Source: Neogemmobacter tilapiae (GTDB taxonomy: Bacteria; Pseudomonadota; Alphaproteobacteria; Rhodobacterales; Rhodobacteraceae). From it: 64,000 nucleotides of DNA. The position numbers and the translations under genes were made by a program. Positions within the stretch are counted from its first letter, which is position 1, and each line of letters opens with the position of its first letter. The notes beneath the pieces were generated by a model, which had not been told where the DNA came from, did not search any database, and saw only the letters and a list, made by a program, of their open reading frames with translations. Location: assembly GCF_014652215.1 (NCBI RefSeq), contig NZ_BMYJ01000002.1, positions 62,001-126,000 of the forward strand, read 5' to 3'. Positions 32,947-40,864 of this stretch are shown in pieces.

Positions 32947-34962
32947 TCAGACAGGGGCCAGCAGGCCACGACCTTTCAGCAACGCCTCGACCCCCGGCAT
33001 ACGCCCCCGGAATTGTAGATACAGTGCCTCGGCATCCTGTGAACCGCCTGCCGACAGAATGAATTTCTCCAGCTTGGCGGCGGTTTCGGGGTCAAAAGCA
33101 TCGCCCCTCTCCTCGAACGCGGCAAAAGCATCGGCATCCATCACCTCGGACCACATGTAGCTGTAATAGCCCGAGGAATAGCCGTCGCCCGAAAAGACAT
33201 GCGCAAAATGCGGCGTCGCGTGGCGCATCGGAATGGCCCTAGGCAGCCCCATTTCTGCCAGAACCTCCGCCTGTTTCTGCATCGGATCTGCGGGGGCGGG
33301 GCCCTCATGAAAGGCTAGATCCACCATCGCCGAGGACACGAACTCCACCGTCGCAAAGCCTTGGTCATAGGTTCCAGCGGCCAGCAGACGGTCCAGCATA
33401 TCCTTGGGCATCGCCTCGCCCGTCGCATGATGGCGGGCGTGTTGGGCCAGCACTTCGGGCACTTCCAACCAGTGTTCATAAAGCTGGCTGGGCAGTTCGA
33501 CGAAATCGCGGGCGACGGATGTGCCGCTGATGAAACCATAGGTCACATCTGACAGTATCTGATGCAAAGCATGGCCGAATTCGTGGAACAGCGTCCGCGC
33601 ATCATCATAGGACAAAAGGCAGGGATCACCTTTGGCAAAGTTGCAGACATTCACCACGATGGGCCGCTGATCACCGCCCAGTTTCCGCTGTGACCGCATG
33701 GCTGAACACCAAGCGCCGGAACGTTTCGACGACCGCGCAAAGTAATCGCCCAAGAACACCGCCACATGCTCCCCCTTGCGTGTCACTTCCCAACCCCGCA
33801 CGTCGGGATGATAGAAGGGGCCGTCCAATTCCCGAAACTCCAACCCGAACAGCCGGTTCGCGCAATCGAACTGGGCGGCCAGCATCGCGTTCAGCGACAG
33901 GTACGGCTTCAACGCCGCCTCATCCAGATCATGCTCTGCTTTCCGCCGCTTTTCGGAATAGTAGCGCCAGTCCCAAGGCTCCAGCGGGCCGCTGATCCCG
34001 TCCGCGTGCAACATCTTTTCCAAGATCGCGGCATCCACATTCGCCCGCGCCTTGGCCGGTTCCCAGACCCGCATCAGCAGATTACGCACGGCCGCAGGCG
34101 TCTTTGCCATCTCCGGCTCCAGCTTGAAATCGGCAAAGCTGGCAAAGCCCAACAGCGCTGCCCGTTCCGCCCGCAAGGCGAGAATTTCGGTCACGATGCC
34201 CCGATTGTCATGTTCATTGCCGTTTTCGCCGCGCGCGACCCAAGCACGCCATGCCTTTTCCCGCAGATCACGCCGCGGGCTGAATTGCAGAAACGGCGTA
34301 ATCAGCGAACGGTTCAACGTGATCACGGCCCCCAATCCGCGCTCCGCCCCTGCCGCTTTGGCCGCATCCACCACGAAACCCGGCAGACCCGCCAGATCGG
34401 CGTCCGAAACCGCCATGAACCAACCGCGTTCCTCGGCCAAAAGGTTCTGGCTAAAGGCCGTTCCCAAGACCGCCAGCCGCGCCATCAGCGCCGTCATCCG
34501 TTCGGATTCCGTCCCCGTCAGCCGCGCCCCCGCCCGCAGGAACATCTGGCGATACAGTTCCAGAACCCGCAGTTCCTCGCCCACAATCCCCTGCGCCTCG
34601 CGGCTTTCCCACAGCGATTCGATCCGCTGGAACAGCGCCTTGTTGTTTGTGATCTCGGACGAATAGGCGCTCATCTTCGGCGCCAATTCCCGCATCAGCG
34701 CCTCGCGCGCTTCGGTGCTGTCGGCACTGGCCAGATTGTAGAACACCCCGGAAACCCGGTCCAGCAGACCATCGGCCTGTTCCATCGCGGCAATCGTGTT
34801 GGCGAATGTCGGGGCTTCGGCCTGATCCGCAATCGCGGCAATCGCCGCCCGCGCCTCGACCAGCGCCTGATCAAAGGCGCTGCCAAAATCCTCATCCTGC
34901 AAGGCGGCAAAGGGCGGCAGACCGAAGGGGCTGTTCCAAGGTTCCAAGAGGGCATTGACCAT
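32947..34962 (-). CDS. M3-family zinc metallopeptidase (oligopeptidase A / Dcp type)
   Basis: 671 residues, the standard length. The zinc site TLFHEFGHALHQ (HExxH, near residue 457) is present, with the downstream Glu expected in the FVELPSQLYEHW block. The N-terminal helical part (TFANTIAAMEQADGLLDRVS) is typical of OpdA/Dcp. It cleaves short peptides in the cytoplasm; no signal peptide is seen. Sequence is closest in feel to oligopeptidase A/Dcp, which cannot be told apart here. Monocistronic. Confidence 0.92.
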   Translation of the reverse strand: MVNALLEPWNSPFGLPPFAALQDEDFGSAFDQALVEARAAIAAIADQAEAPTFANTIAAMEQADGLLDRVSGVFYNLASADSTEAREALMRELAPKMSAYSSEITNNKALFQRIESLWESREAQGIVGEELRVLELYRQMFLRAGARLTGTESERMTALMARLAVLGTAFSQNLLAEERGWFMAVSDADLAGLPGFVVDAAKAAGAERGLGAVITLNRSLITPFLQFSPRRDLREKAWRAWVARGENGNEHDNRGIVTEILALRAERAALLGFASFADFKLEPEMAKTPAAVRNLLMRVWEPAKARANVDAAILEKMLHADGISGPLEPWDWRYYSEKRRKAEHDLDEAALKPYLSLNAMLAAQFDCANRLFGLEFRELDGPFYHPDVRGWEVTRKGEHVAVFLGDYFARSSKRSGAWCSAMRSQRKLGGDQRPIVVNVCNFAKGDPCLLSYDDARTLFHEFGHALHQILSDVTYGFISGTSVARDFVELPSQLYEHWLEVPEVLAQHARHHATGEAMPKDMLDRLLAAGTYDQGFATVEFVSSAMVDLAFHEGPAPADPMQKQAEVLAEMGLPRAIPMRHATPHFAHVFSGDGYSSGYYSYMWSEVMDADAFAAFEERGDAFDPETAAKLEKFILSAGGSQDAEALYLQFRGRMPGVEALLKGRGLLAPV

Positions 34963-35019
34963 CGCAAATCTCCTTTGGCGGGCAGACTAGGCGGCAAATC
35001 CGCGATGGTCCAGACCACC

Positions 35020-35457
35020 TCAGGCAGCCGTCGGTTGTCCTGGCTCCACCATTGCCTCGGCGCATGCGCGCAGCATTTCGGTGCCATAGGCGATCTGCGC
35101 CTTCAATTCGGCCATTCGCCCTTCCATTTCGGTCCGGTCCCGCTCCATCTCGGCCAGCCGCTTGGTCGCCAGCCGCTGCGCCATTTCCAGTTGCAACCGT
35201 TCATCCCGCGTCTTGTCATAGACCTCCAGCAATTGCCGGATCTGTTCCAGACTGAAACCCAGCCGCTTGCCCCGCTCAATCAGCGTCATCCGCGCCCGGT
35301 CCCGCCGGGTGAACAGTCTTTTCTGCCCCTGCCGGTGCGGAAACAGCAGTTCCTTTGCTTCATAGAACCGCAGCGTCCGTGGCGTCACCTGATACAGATT
35401 GCACATTTCGCGGATTGTCATTGTCTCGGTCAAAACCGGGCGTATCGTCATATTCAT
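35020..35457 (-). CDS. MerR-family regulator
   Basis: 145 residues. The N-terminal winged helix (MTIREMCNLYQVTPRTLRFY, residues 11-30) is followed by a wing (HRQGQKRLFTRRDRARM) and a helical dimerisation region. The C-terminus lacks a Cys metal cluster or drug-binding domain, so the effector is unknown. The ATG at 35457 was selected; a further in-frame ATG at 35451 is possible. It is followed by an unlinked peptidase gene and preceded by a paralogous MerR gene at 35536-35934, 78 nt away. Confidence 0.85.
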   Translation of the reverse strand: MNMTIRPVLTETMTIREMCNLYQVTPRTLRFYEAKELLFPHRQGQKRLFTRRDRARMTLIERGKRLGFSLEQIRQLLEVYDKTRDERLQLEMAQRLATKRLAEMERDRTEMEGRMAELKAQIAYGTEMLRACAEAMVEPGQPTAA

Positions 35458-35535
35458 GCGTCCCAAATCCTTCGCTCAAGGGTGAAGGCAGGCTAGCAAA
35501 AGGACTTGCCGTGACGGAACCGGGGGCAACCCGCA

Positions 35536-35934
35536 TTACACCTTGGGTTTAGGCGCGTCGGCCAGCAGTTCAGCCACCGCCGTCGCGCGCAACTGCCGCA
35601 ATTCATCCAGATCGGTGTTCAAACGTGCAATCTCGGCCTCGATCGCCGACATCCGTTCATTCGCCCCTTCGACAAAGCTGCGCAGCTGCACCTTTTTGCC
35701 CCGCTTTTGATACATCTCCAGCCAGCGTCGAATCTCTTCCAGCCCAAAGCCAAATCGCCGCCCCCGCAAAATCAGCGTCATCCGTGCCACTTCGCGTGGG
35801 CCATACCACCGCGCCCGCCCCGCGCGTTCCGGGGACAGCAATTCAATCTCGTCATAGTAGCGCAAGGTCCGCGGCGTCACGTCGAAACGCGCGCACATCT
35901 CTTTAAAGCTCAGTTTAGGGTTCCATTGCGTCAT
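35536..35934 (-). CDS. MerR-family regulator, paralogue
   Basis: 132 residues, clearly homologous to the adjacent MerR protein: SFKEMCARFDVTPRTLRYYD then RAGRARWYGPREVARMTLI and a coiled coil (about 85-120). It too lacks metal-binding cysteines. The ATG at 35934 was chosen; a longer form to 35955 is less likely. It is divergent from the thioesterase-MATE operon with 80 nt between, so that operon is the most plausible target. Confidence 0.85.
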   Translation of the reverse strand: MTQWNPKLSFKEMCARFDVTPRTLRYYDEIELLSPERAGRARWYGPREVARMTLILRGRRFGFGLEEIRRWLEMYQKRGKKVQLRSFVEGANERMSAIEAEIARLNTDLDELRQLRATAVAELLADAPKPKV

Positions 35935-36014
35935 GCGGGGCAAATAGGGCGGCAAGCCGCCTCGATCAACCGCTGGGCCTTGCAGAAAGGCCCGATTCAG
36001 CCCACAAATCCGCT

Positions 36015-36443
36015 ATGACCTTGACGCATGACTTGCAGCGGATCACCGCTTTTCTGACCGAATTGCCCCATGCCCGCGCCCTGTCGATGCGGGTCGAAAG
36101 CTTTGGCAATGCCAGCGCCGCGCTCTCGATGCCCTATGACACGCGCTTTGTCGGCGACCCCGCGACCGGCGTCATTCACGGCGGGGCGGTCTCGGCCCTG
36201 ATGGACACGACCTGCGCCGGCGCGGTTATGGCCCATCCGGAACATCCGCTTTCGACGGCGACCATCGACCTGCGCATCGATTATATGCGCTCTGCCACCC
36301 CCGGCCAGCGCATCACCGCCCGCGCCGAATGCCACCATATCACCCGCCATGTCGCCTTTGTCCGCGCCGTGGCCTATGACGCGGATGAAACACGCCCCGT
36401 CGCCACCGCCACAGCGACCTTCACGGTGGAGCGTGCGCCATGA
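36015..36443 (+). CDS. PaaI-family hotdog-fold thioesterase
   Basis: 142 residues, hotdog fold, with the catalytic loop VIHGGAVSALMDTTCAGAV (about 54-72). Hydrolyses acyl-CoA, probably aryl- or short-chain, in the cytoplasm. First gene of a three-gene unit: it overlaps the next thioesterase by 4 nt. The promoter lies in the gap to the MerR gene. Confidence 0.88.
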   Translation: MTLTHDLQRITAFLTELPHARALSMRVESFGNASAALSMPYDTRFVGDPATGVIHGGAVSALMDTTCAGAVMAHPEHPLSTATIDLRIDYMRSATPGQRITARAECHHITRHVAFVRAVAYDADETRPVATATATFTVERAP

Positions 36444-36931
36444 GCCGTGGAAAGCCCGAACCCGTCGAAGTGATCAAAGAACGCCGCGACGGCGCCTTGG
36501 CCCGGCTGACCGACGGCATTCCCTATGCTGCCTTTCTGGGCATCCGTTTTGACCGCCGAGGGGATGAGCTGACGGCGATCCTACCCTATGGTGATCATGT
36601 GCTGGGCAACCCCATGGTGCCCGCCCTACACGGTGGGGCCATCGCTGCCTTTATGGAGGTGGCGGCCGTCGTCCAACTGGGCTGGACCCAAGGTTGGGAG
36701 CGGATGGAAACCGGCGCGGAACCCTTTGCCGGACGCCTGCCGAAAACCATCGACTTTACCATCGACTATCTGCGCCCCGGCCTGCCGCGCGACATTTATG
36801 CCCGCGCCCGCATCGCCCGCGCCGGACGGCGGTTTGCGTCTGTTCATGTCGAATGCTGGCAGGACAACCGCGACCGACCCGTCGCACAGGCCGTTGGCCA
36901 TTTCCTGATGCCCGATGACATCGCCGGTTGA
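36440..36931 (+). CDS. PaaI-family hotdog-fold thioesterase, paralogue
   Basis: 163 residues, hotdog fold, catalytic segment ALHGGAIAAFMEVAAVVQL (about 63-81) with Glu in place of the Asp seen in the preceding paralogue. An N-terminal extension of about 25 basic residues precedes the fold. Overlaps the previous gene by 4 nt and the following MATE gene by 17 nt. Two different hotdog proteins in tandem may form a heteromer, as inference. Confidence 0.86.
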   Translation: MSRGKPEPVEVIKERRDGALARLTDGIPYAAFLGIRFDRRGDELTAILPYGDHVLGNPMVPALHGGAIAAFMEVAAVVQLGWTQGWERMETGAEPFAGRLPKTIDFTIDYLRPGLPRDIYARARIARAGRRFASVHVECWQDNRDRPVAQAVGHFLMPDDIAG

Positions 36932-38233
36932 TCAGACACTCACCGACCGGCGGGTTTTGCGCATTGCGCTGCCCATTGTCCTTTCGAATGCCACCGTCCC
37001 CCTGCTGGGCGCTGTCGATACCGCCGTCGTGGGCCAGATGGGACAAGCCGCCCCCATTGGCGCGGTGGGGCTGGGGGCCATCATTCTGGCCAGCCTTTAT
37101 TGGCTGTTCGGCTTTCTGCGCATGGGCACATCAGGCCTTGCCGCCCAAGCCGAAGGGGCAGGGGATCGCGTCGAAAGCGTCGCCATTCTGCTGCGCGCCT
37201 TGATGATTGCCGCCGTCACCGGTTTGGCACTGATCGCTTTGCAAGTCCCCTTGATCATGGGCGCTTTCGCCTTGGCCCCGGCGAGCGGCGAAGTGGAAAG
37301 CCTGGCCCAGACCTATCTGGCGATCCGTATCTGGGGGGCCCCGGCCACGATTGCCACCTATGCCCTGACCGGCTGGCTTGTCGCACGGGAAAGAACGGCC
37401 GGAATCCTTTGGCTGCAACTTTGGACCAATGGCGTGAACATTGCCTTGGACCTGTGGTTTGTGCTGGGTCTGGGCTGGGGCGTCGAAGGTGTGGCCATTG
37501 CCACGCTTATCGCGGAATACTCCGGGCTTTTGCTGGCGCTGTTCCTCTGCCGCTCCGCCTTTCGCAGCGCAGTCCTTTGGCCCGCCCGTGCGCGTTTGGG
37601 GGACAAGGCGGCCCTCTTGCAGATGTGGGCGGTCAACGGCAATCTCATGCTGCGCAGTGTCTTGTTGCAGGGCAGTTTCACCACCTTCATGTTTCTGGGC
37701 GCCGGGTTCGGCGATGTCACCCTTGCCGCCAATCAGGTGCTTTTGCAGTTCCTAGAAATCACCGCCTATGCTTTGGACGGTCTCTCGCTGCCGAGACACT
37801 GGTGGGCCAAGCCGTTGGCGCGCGACGGGCGTCACAGGTGCGGCAGGCGACGGTGCTCAGCGGAAAGTGGGGCGCGCTGGGCGCGGTGCTTTTGGGCGTC
37901 GTCTTTCTGGCGCTCGGCCCGCAGATCATTGACCTGATGGCCAAAGCGCCCGAGGTGCAGGCCGAAGCGCGGCAGTATCTGCCTTGGCTGATCATAGCGC
38001 CCCTGATCGGCATTGCCAGTTGGATTCTGGATGGCGTGTTCATCGGGGCCACCCTGACCCGCGAAATGCGCCGCTGTATGCTGCTGGCCGTCGCGATTTA
38101 TGCCGCCTCTTTGCTGATCTTGCTGCCCTTGCTGGGCAATCACGGGCTTTGGGCCGCGCTGATGGTGCTGAATTTGGCACGCGGGGTAACGATGGCCTGG
38201 GCCTATCCCGCCGCCGAACGCGCCGCCGCCTGA
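36915..38233 (+). pseudogene. MATE-family multidrug efflux protein, frameshifted
   Basis: A DinF-like MATE exporter split by a frameshift. The first frame gives residues from MTSPVDQTLTDRRVLRIALP to LLQFLEITAYALDG and then turns into nonsense. Family sequence resumes in the next frame as AAETLVGQAVGARRASQVRQ and continues to a normal C-terminus at 38233. The break is at about 37780-37792; the sequence between the joins is 11 nt where the family would have 12 or 15, so one or four bases are missing. Each half is otherwise well conserved, so the lesion is recent or a sequencing error. If real, export function is lost unless the frame is corrected. Confidence 0.85.
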
Positions 38234-38275
38234 CCGCTTGCGGTGGGGCGCGTCACTGGCTATATGACCCGCAGC

Positions 38276-38349
38276 GCGGGTGTTGTGTAATGGTAAGACC
38301 CTAGCCTTCCAAGCTAGAGACACGGGTTCGATTCCCGTCACCCGCTCCA
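38276..38349 (+). tRNA. tRNA-Gly (anticodon TCC)
   Basis: 74 nt including encoded CCA. The acceptor stem GCGGGTG pairs with CACCCGC, discriminator T38346. The anticodon stem CTAGC/GCTAG encloses CTTCCAA (anticodon TCC), and the T arm holds GGTTCGATTCC. All arms fold. Confidence 0.97.
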
Positions 38350-38455
38350 AATCCCTCTCAACTTCCACTCACCCTGTTCTGGGTAAGACTTTTTGCCAGC
38401 TTGACTTGCAATCTGGACGTGTTTCAATTTCCCTATGTCTCAATTGGAGGATGTC

Positions 38456-38638
38456 ATGAGTGCGACATTGGACATTGGTGATGTGGTCCAACTGCGTTCG
38501 GGCGGGCCTTGGATGACGGTCAGCGATCTGGACCGGGACCGCACGGGACACAAGCGGGTGCATTGCACTTGGGTTGATGGCCGCAGCCAAAAATTCCGCA
38601 TCTATAGGCCCGCCGTTCTGGAAAAGCTGAACGAATAA
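38456..38638 (+). CDS. DUF2158 (YodC) family protein
   Basis: 60 residues, a small beta-rich protein: DIGDVVQLRSGGPWMTVSDL and RVHCTWVDGRSQKFRIY are typical of DUF2158. Function unknown. The ATG at 38456 was chosen over the in-frame ATG at 38435 because GGAGG (38446-38450) stands 5 nt before it. Monocistronic, between tRNA-Gly and the dioxygenase gene. Confidence 0.85.
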   Translation: MSATLDIGDVVQLRSGGPWMTVSDLDRDRTGHKRVHCTWVDGRSQKFRIYRPAVLEKLNE

Positions 38639-38758
38639 GGCCGCAATCCCGATTTTGTTGAACCAGACTTGATCTCTTGATCCGGGAAATCCTGCTATCC
38701 TGCGACGGAAAGCGCCGCTGGGCGCGTTTTGAATGCTGAACCAGCCAAGAGGCCAGCG

Positions 38759-39592
38759 ATGCAGGACGATTCCCACGACCACGACCACGACAAGGGCCTT
38801 GCCCATGATCTGCCCCGCATGATCGGGCGGCGGCGCATGCTGGCCCTGACGGCGGGTGTTCTGGCGGCGGGTGGCGGGCTTTGGCTTTCGCGCGGTCTGG
38901 CGGGGGAACAGGTCTTGTCGGCCAGCGGGGCCGATGGTTTGGTCTGCGTCAAGCCGCCATCCGAAACAGCCGGGCCCTATCCCGCCGATGGCACCAATGT
39001 CCGGGATGGCCAGACCGTGAATGCCTTGGCCGAAAGCGGTGTCCAGCGGGTCGATATGCGACCCAGTTTTGGCCCCTACAAGGGGGGCGTCGATGGCGTC
39101 GCTCTGGATCTGACCCTGACGCTTGTCGATGTAAACGCCGCCTGTGCCCCCCTCGCAGGCCGCGCGATCTATCTTTGGCATTGCGATACGGCGGGGCGCT
39201 ATTCACTTTATGATGTGCCCGATCAGAACTGGCTGCGGGCTGTCGGTGTGACCGACGCGGCGGGACAGGCGCATTTCACCACCATCTTCCCCGGCTGCTA
39301 TGACGGCCGCTATCCCCATATGCATTTTGAAATCTTCGCCTCGCCCGAGGCCGCCATCAGCGGCAAGGCCAGCCTGCTGACCGCTCAACTGGCCATGCCC
39401 GAGACGGCCTGCAAAGCCGTCTATGCCGATGCGCGTTATGGCGGCAGTCTGGACCGGCTGGCCCGCAGCGGTCTGGCACGCGACATGGTGTTTGCCGACA
39501 ACGCCCCCGAGCAACTGGCGGCCCAAACCCTGACCATCACCGGCGATCCCGCTAGCGGGCTGGCGGGAAGCGTGATGGTAGGGCTGGGTTAG
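38759..39592 (+). CDS. Tat-exported intradiol dioxygenase-like protein
   Basis: 277 residues from the ATG at 38759 (AAGAGG upstream; a longer TTG start at 38729 is unlikely). Residues 2-11 are a His/Asp stretch (QDDSHDHDHD). A twin-arginine signal GRRRMLALTAGVLAAGG follows. The rest is an intradiol ring-cleavage fold with the four iron ligands apparently in place: Tyr in TAGRYSLYD, Tyr in FPGCYDGRYP, and the two His in YPHMHFEIF. Family members cleave catechols such as protocatechuate or hydroxyquinol. An exported form is unusual; the natural substrate is unknown. Confidence 0.8.
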   Translation: MQDDSHDHDHDKGLAHDLPRMIGRRRMLALTAGVLAAGGGLWLSRGLAGEQVLSASGADGLVCVKPPSETAGPYPADGTNVRDGQTVNALAESGVQRVDMRPSFGPYKGGVDGVALDLTLTLVDVNAACAPLAGRAIYLWHCDTAGRYSLYDVPDQNWLRAVGVTDAAGQAHFTTIFPGCYDGRYPHMHFEIFASPEAAISGKASLLTAQLAMPETACKAVYADARYGGSLDRLARSGLARDMVFADNAPEQLAAQTLTITGDPASGLAGSVMVGLG

Positions 39593-39603
39593 CCCCTAAC
39601 CCA
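39585..39603. terminator. Hairpin containing both stop codons of convergent genes
   Basis: TGGGTTAG / CTAACCCA with a CCC loop, 8-bp perfect stem. The TAG of the dioxygenase and the TAG of the RTX gene are its inner ends. Acts as a compact bidirectional end, though no T-run follows. Confidence 0.5.
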
Positions 39604-40594
39604 CAATCTGGAAATGGCTGGCGTTGATGGCCAGCCCATCGTCCAGCACCGCCACCAACACCTTGGCGGCCGCGCCTGATCCGTCGCGGTCGTACCAAAG
39701 CTGGCCTGTGGCCGCGTCATACAGGATCCGATGGGCCGCCGTTGTCGCATTGGCCCCGGAACGAAAGGCCGCATTGGCCAGATTGCCGGGGGCGGCCAAG
39801 GCTGTGAAGGCATCGTTGTCCAAAAGGATCCGGTCCACGGCGACGCTAAAGTCGCCAATGTTGTCATGCACCCCGTCAACCGCCGGAGTTGCAAACAGAA
39901 AGCGATCCGCCCCCGTCCCACCCACCAGAATGTCGCCCCCAGCCCCACCCGACAAAAGGTCGTTGCTGTTGTCACCGAACAGCTGATCCGACCCCGCCCC
40001 GCCATAAAGACTGTCGCGCCCATCGCTGCCCTGCAGATTGTCCGCCCCCGCCGCACCAAACAGTTTGTCGTGCCCCAGGCCGCCAAGGGCGGAATCGTTG
40101 CCCTTGCCGCCGAACAGCTGATCCGCCCCAAGATCCCCTGCCAGCGTATCGCCCCCGCCGCCGCCATAGACGCTGTCATTGCCATTCATAGCGATCAGCA
40201 CGTCACCAAAGCCCGTGCCCAGCATCCGGTCGTTGCCGCCCAAAAAGGCGTTATGAAAAGCCTGCTGATCCGAAGCATCCAGCGCATCGAACAGATCTTT
40301 TGCCTGAAGGTTCCAGTTGTCGATGGTCCAAAGCGTGTTCCCTGACGCCTTGAGCTTCATGATCATGCTGTCCAACTCCCCCGAAATCGGCGCAGGGAAG
40401 GGAATGGGGAAACCCGGCTTGAAGCCATAGGTCAGCCCCGACCCGCTCATCGTCGTCACAGTGGCGTCGGTGATGACGGTGAACTTGGTCGCCGTCATCT
40501 TGAAATTCACCAGATCGTCAAACAACGCCGAAAGATATTCCGAACTGCTTGCGCCTGTACCGGGGGCAAATGAAAAATAGCGGATGGTGGGCAT
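39596..40594 (-). CDS. RTX calcium-binding secreted protein, copy 1
   Basis: 332 residues. An N-terminal domain of about 110 residues (MPTIRYFSFAPGTGASSSEY, LDSMIMKLKASGNTLWTIDN) not recognised elsewhere precedes a run of RTX nonapeptide repeats (about 135-225; GGGGDTLAGDLGADQLFGG type) and a serralysin-like C-terminal domain (DRFLFATPAVDGVHDNIGDF). No protease or lipase domain is visible. Calcium-binding and type I export are inferred from the repeats. Its paralogue is upstream on the same strand at 40865, 270 nt away. AGGAG precedes the ATG. Confidence 0.85.
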   Translation of the reverse strand: MPTIRYFSFAPGTGASSSEYLSALFDDLVNFKMTATKFTVITDATVTTMSGSGLTYGFKPGFPIPFPAPISGELDSMIMKLKASGNTLWTIDNWNLQAKDLFDALDASDQQAFHNAFLGGNDRMLGTGFGDVLIAMNGNDSVYGGGGGDTLAGDLGADQLFGGKGNDSALGGLGHDKLFGAAGADNLQGSDGRDSLYGGAGSDQLFGDNSNDLLSGGAGGDILVGGTGADRFLFATPAVDGVHDNIGDFSVAVDRILLDNDAFTALAAPGNLANAAFRSGANATTAAHRILYDAATGQLWYDRDGSGAAAKVLVAVLDDGLAINASHFQIVG

Positions 40595-40617
40595 GGCTTG
40601 CTCCTCGCTGAAGAAAT

Positions 40618-40631
40618 GATCAAACTTGATC
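40618..40631. promoter_or_regulatory. Palindrome in the leader of RTX copy 1
   Basis: GATCAA-AC-TTGATC, perfect arms of 6 nt, 24 nt before the RTX copy 1 start. It could be an operator or leader hairpin. Copy 2 has a different palindrome at an analogous place. Confidence 0.35.
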
Positions 40632-40777
40632 GAAGAAGGCCCCAGCAGAATAAGGGGATTGTGGTCACACTGTCATCAGGGAACATCGGCCTGCAAAGCC
40701 CAGACCCTCGCCCGTTCAAATGGCATTGCCGGGGGGCAAGCGTCTTGCAGATGACGCCGCATGAGCTGGCGGAGACC

Positions 40778-40855
40778 GATTTTCGCAAAACCCGCCAGTC
40801 CCGCGAAAATCAGCGCGCCTTTGTTCAGCCGGCGCTGAAGGAAAGGCGCGCTGAT
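40778..40855 (-). terminator. Overlapping double hairpin downstream of RTX copy 2
   Basis: Hairpin A: GATTTTCGC (40778-40786) / GCGAAAATC (40803-40811). Hairpin B: 14-bp ATCAGCGCGCCTTT (40809-40822) / AAAGGCGCGCTGAT (40842-40855), with an inner TTCAGC/GCTGAA stem. The two share three bases and so are mutually exclusive at their junction. B begins 10 nt past the RTX copy 2 stop and is the probable terminator. Confidence 0.6.
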
Positions 40856-40864
40856 CCCGAGAGT

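Noticed and set aside
33766-35496. 576-codon plus-strand frame opposite the M3 peptidase and MerR gene
   Set aside because: No domain is recognisable; rich in Arg, Gln and Pro as expected from mirrored GC-biased codons. The M3 protein on the other strand has a complete HExxH site.
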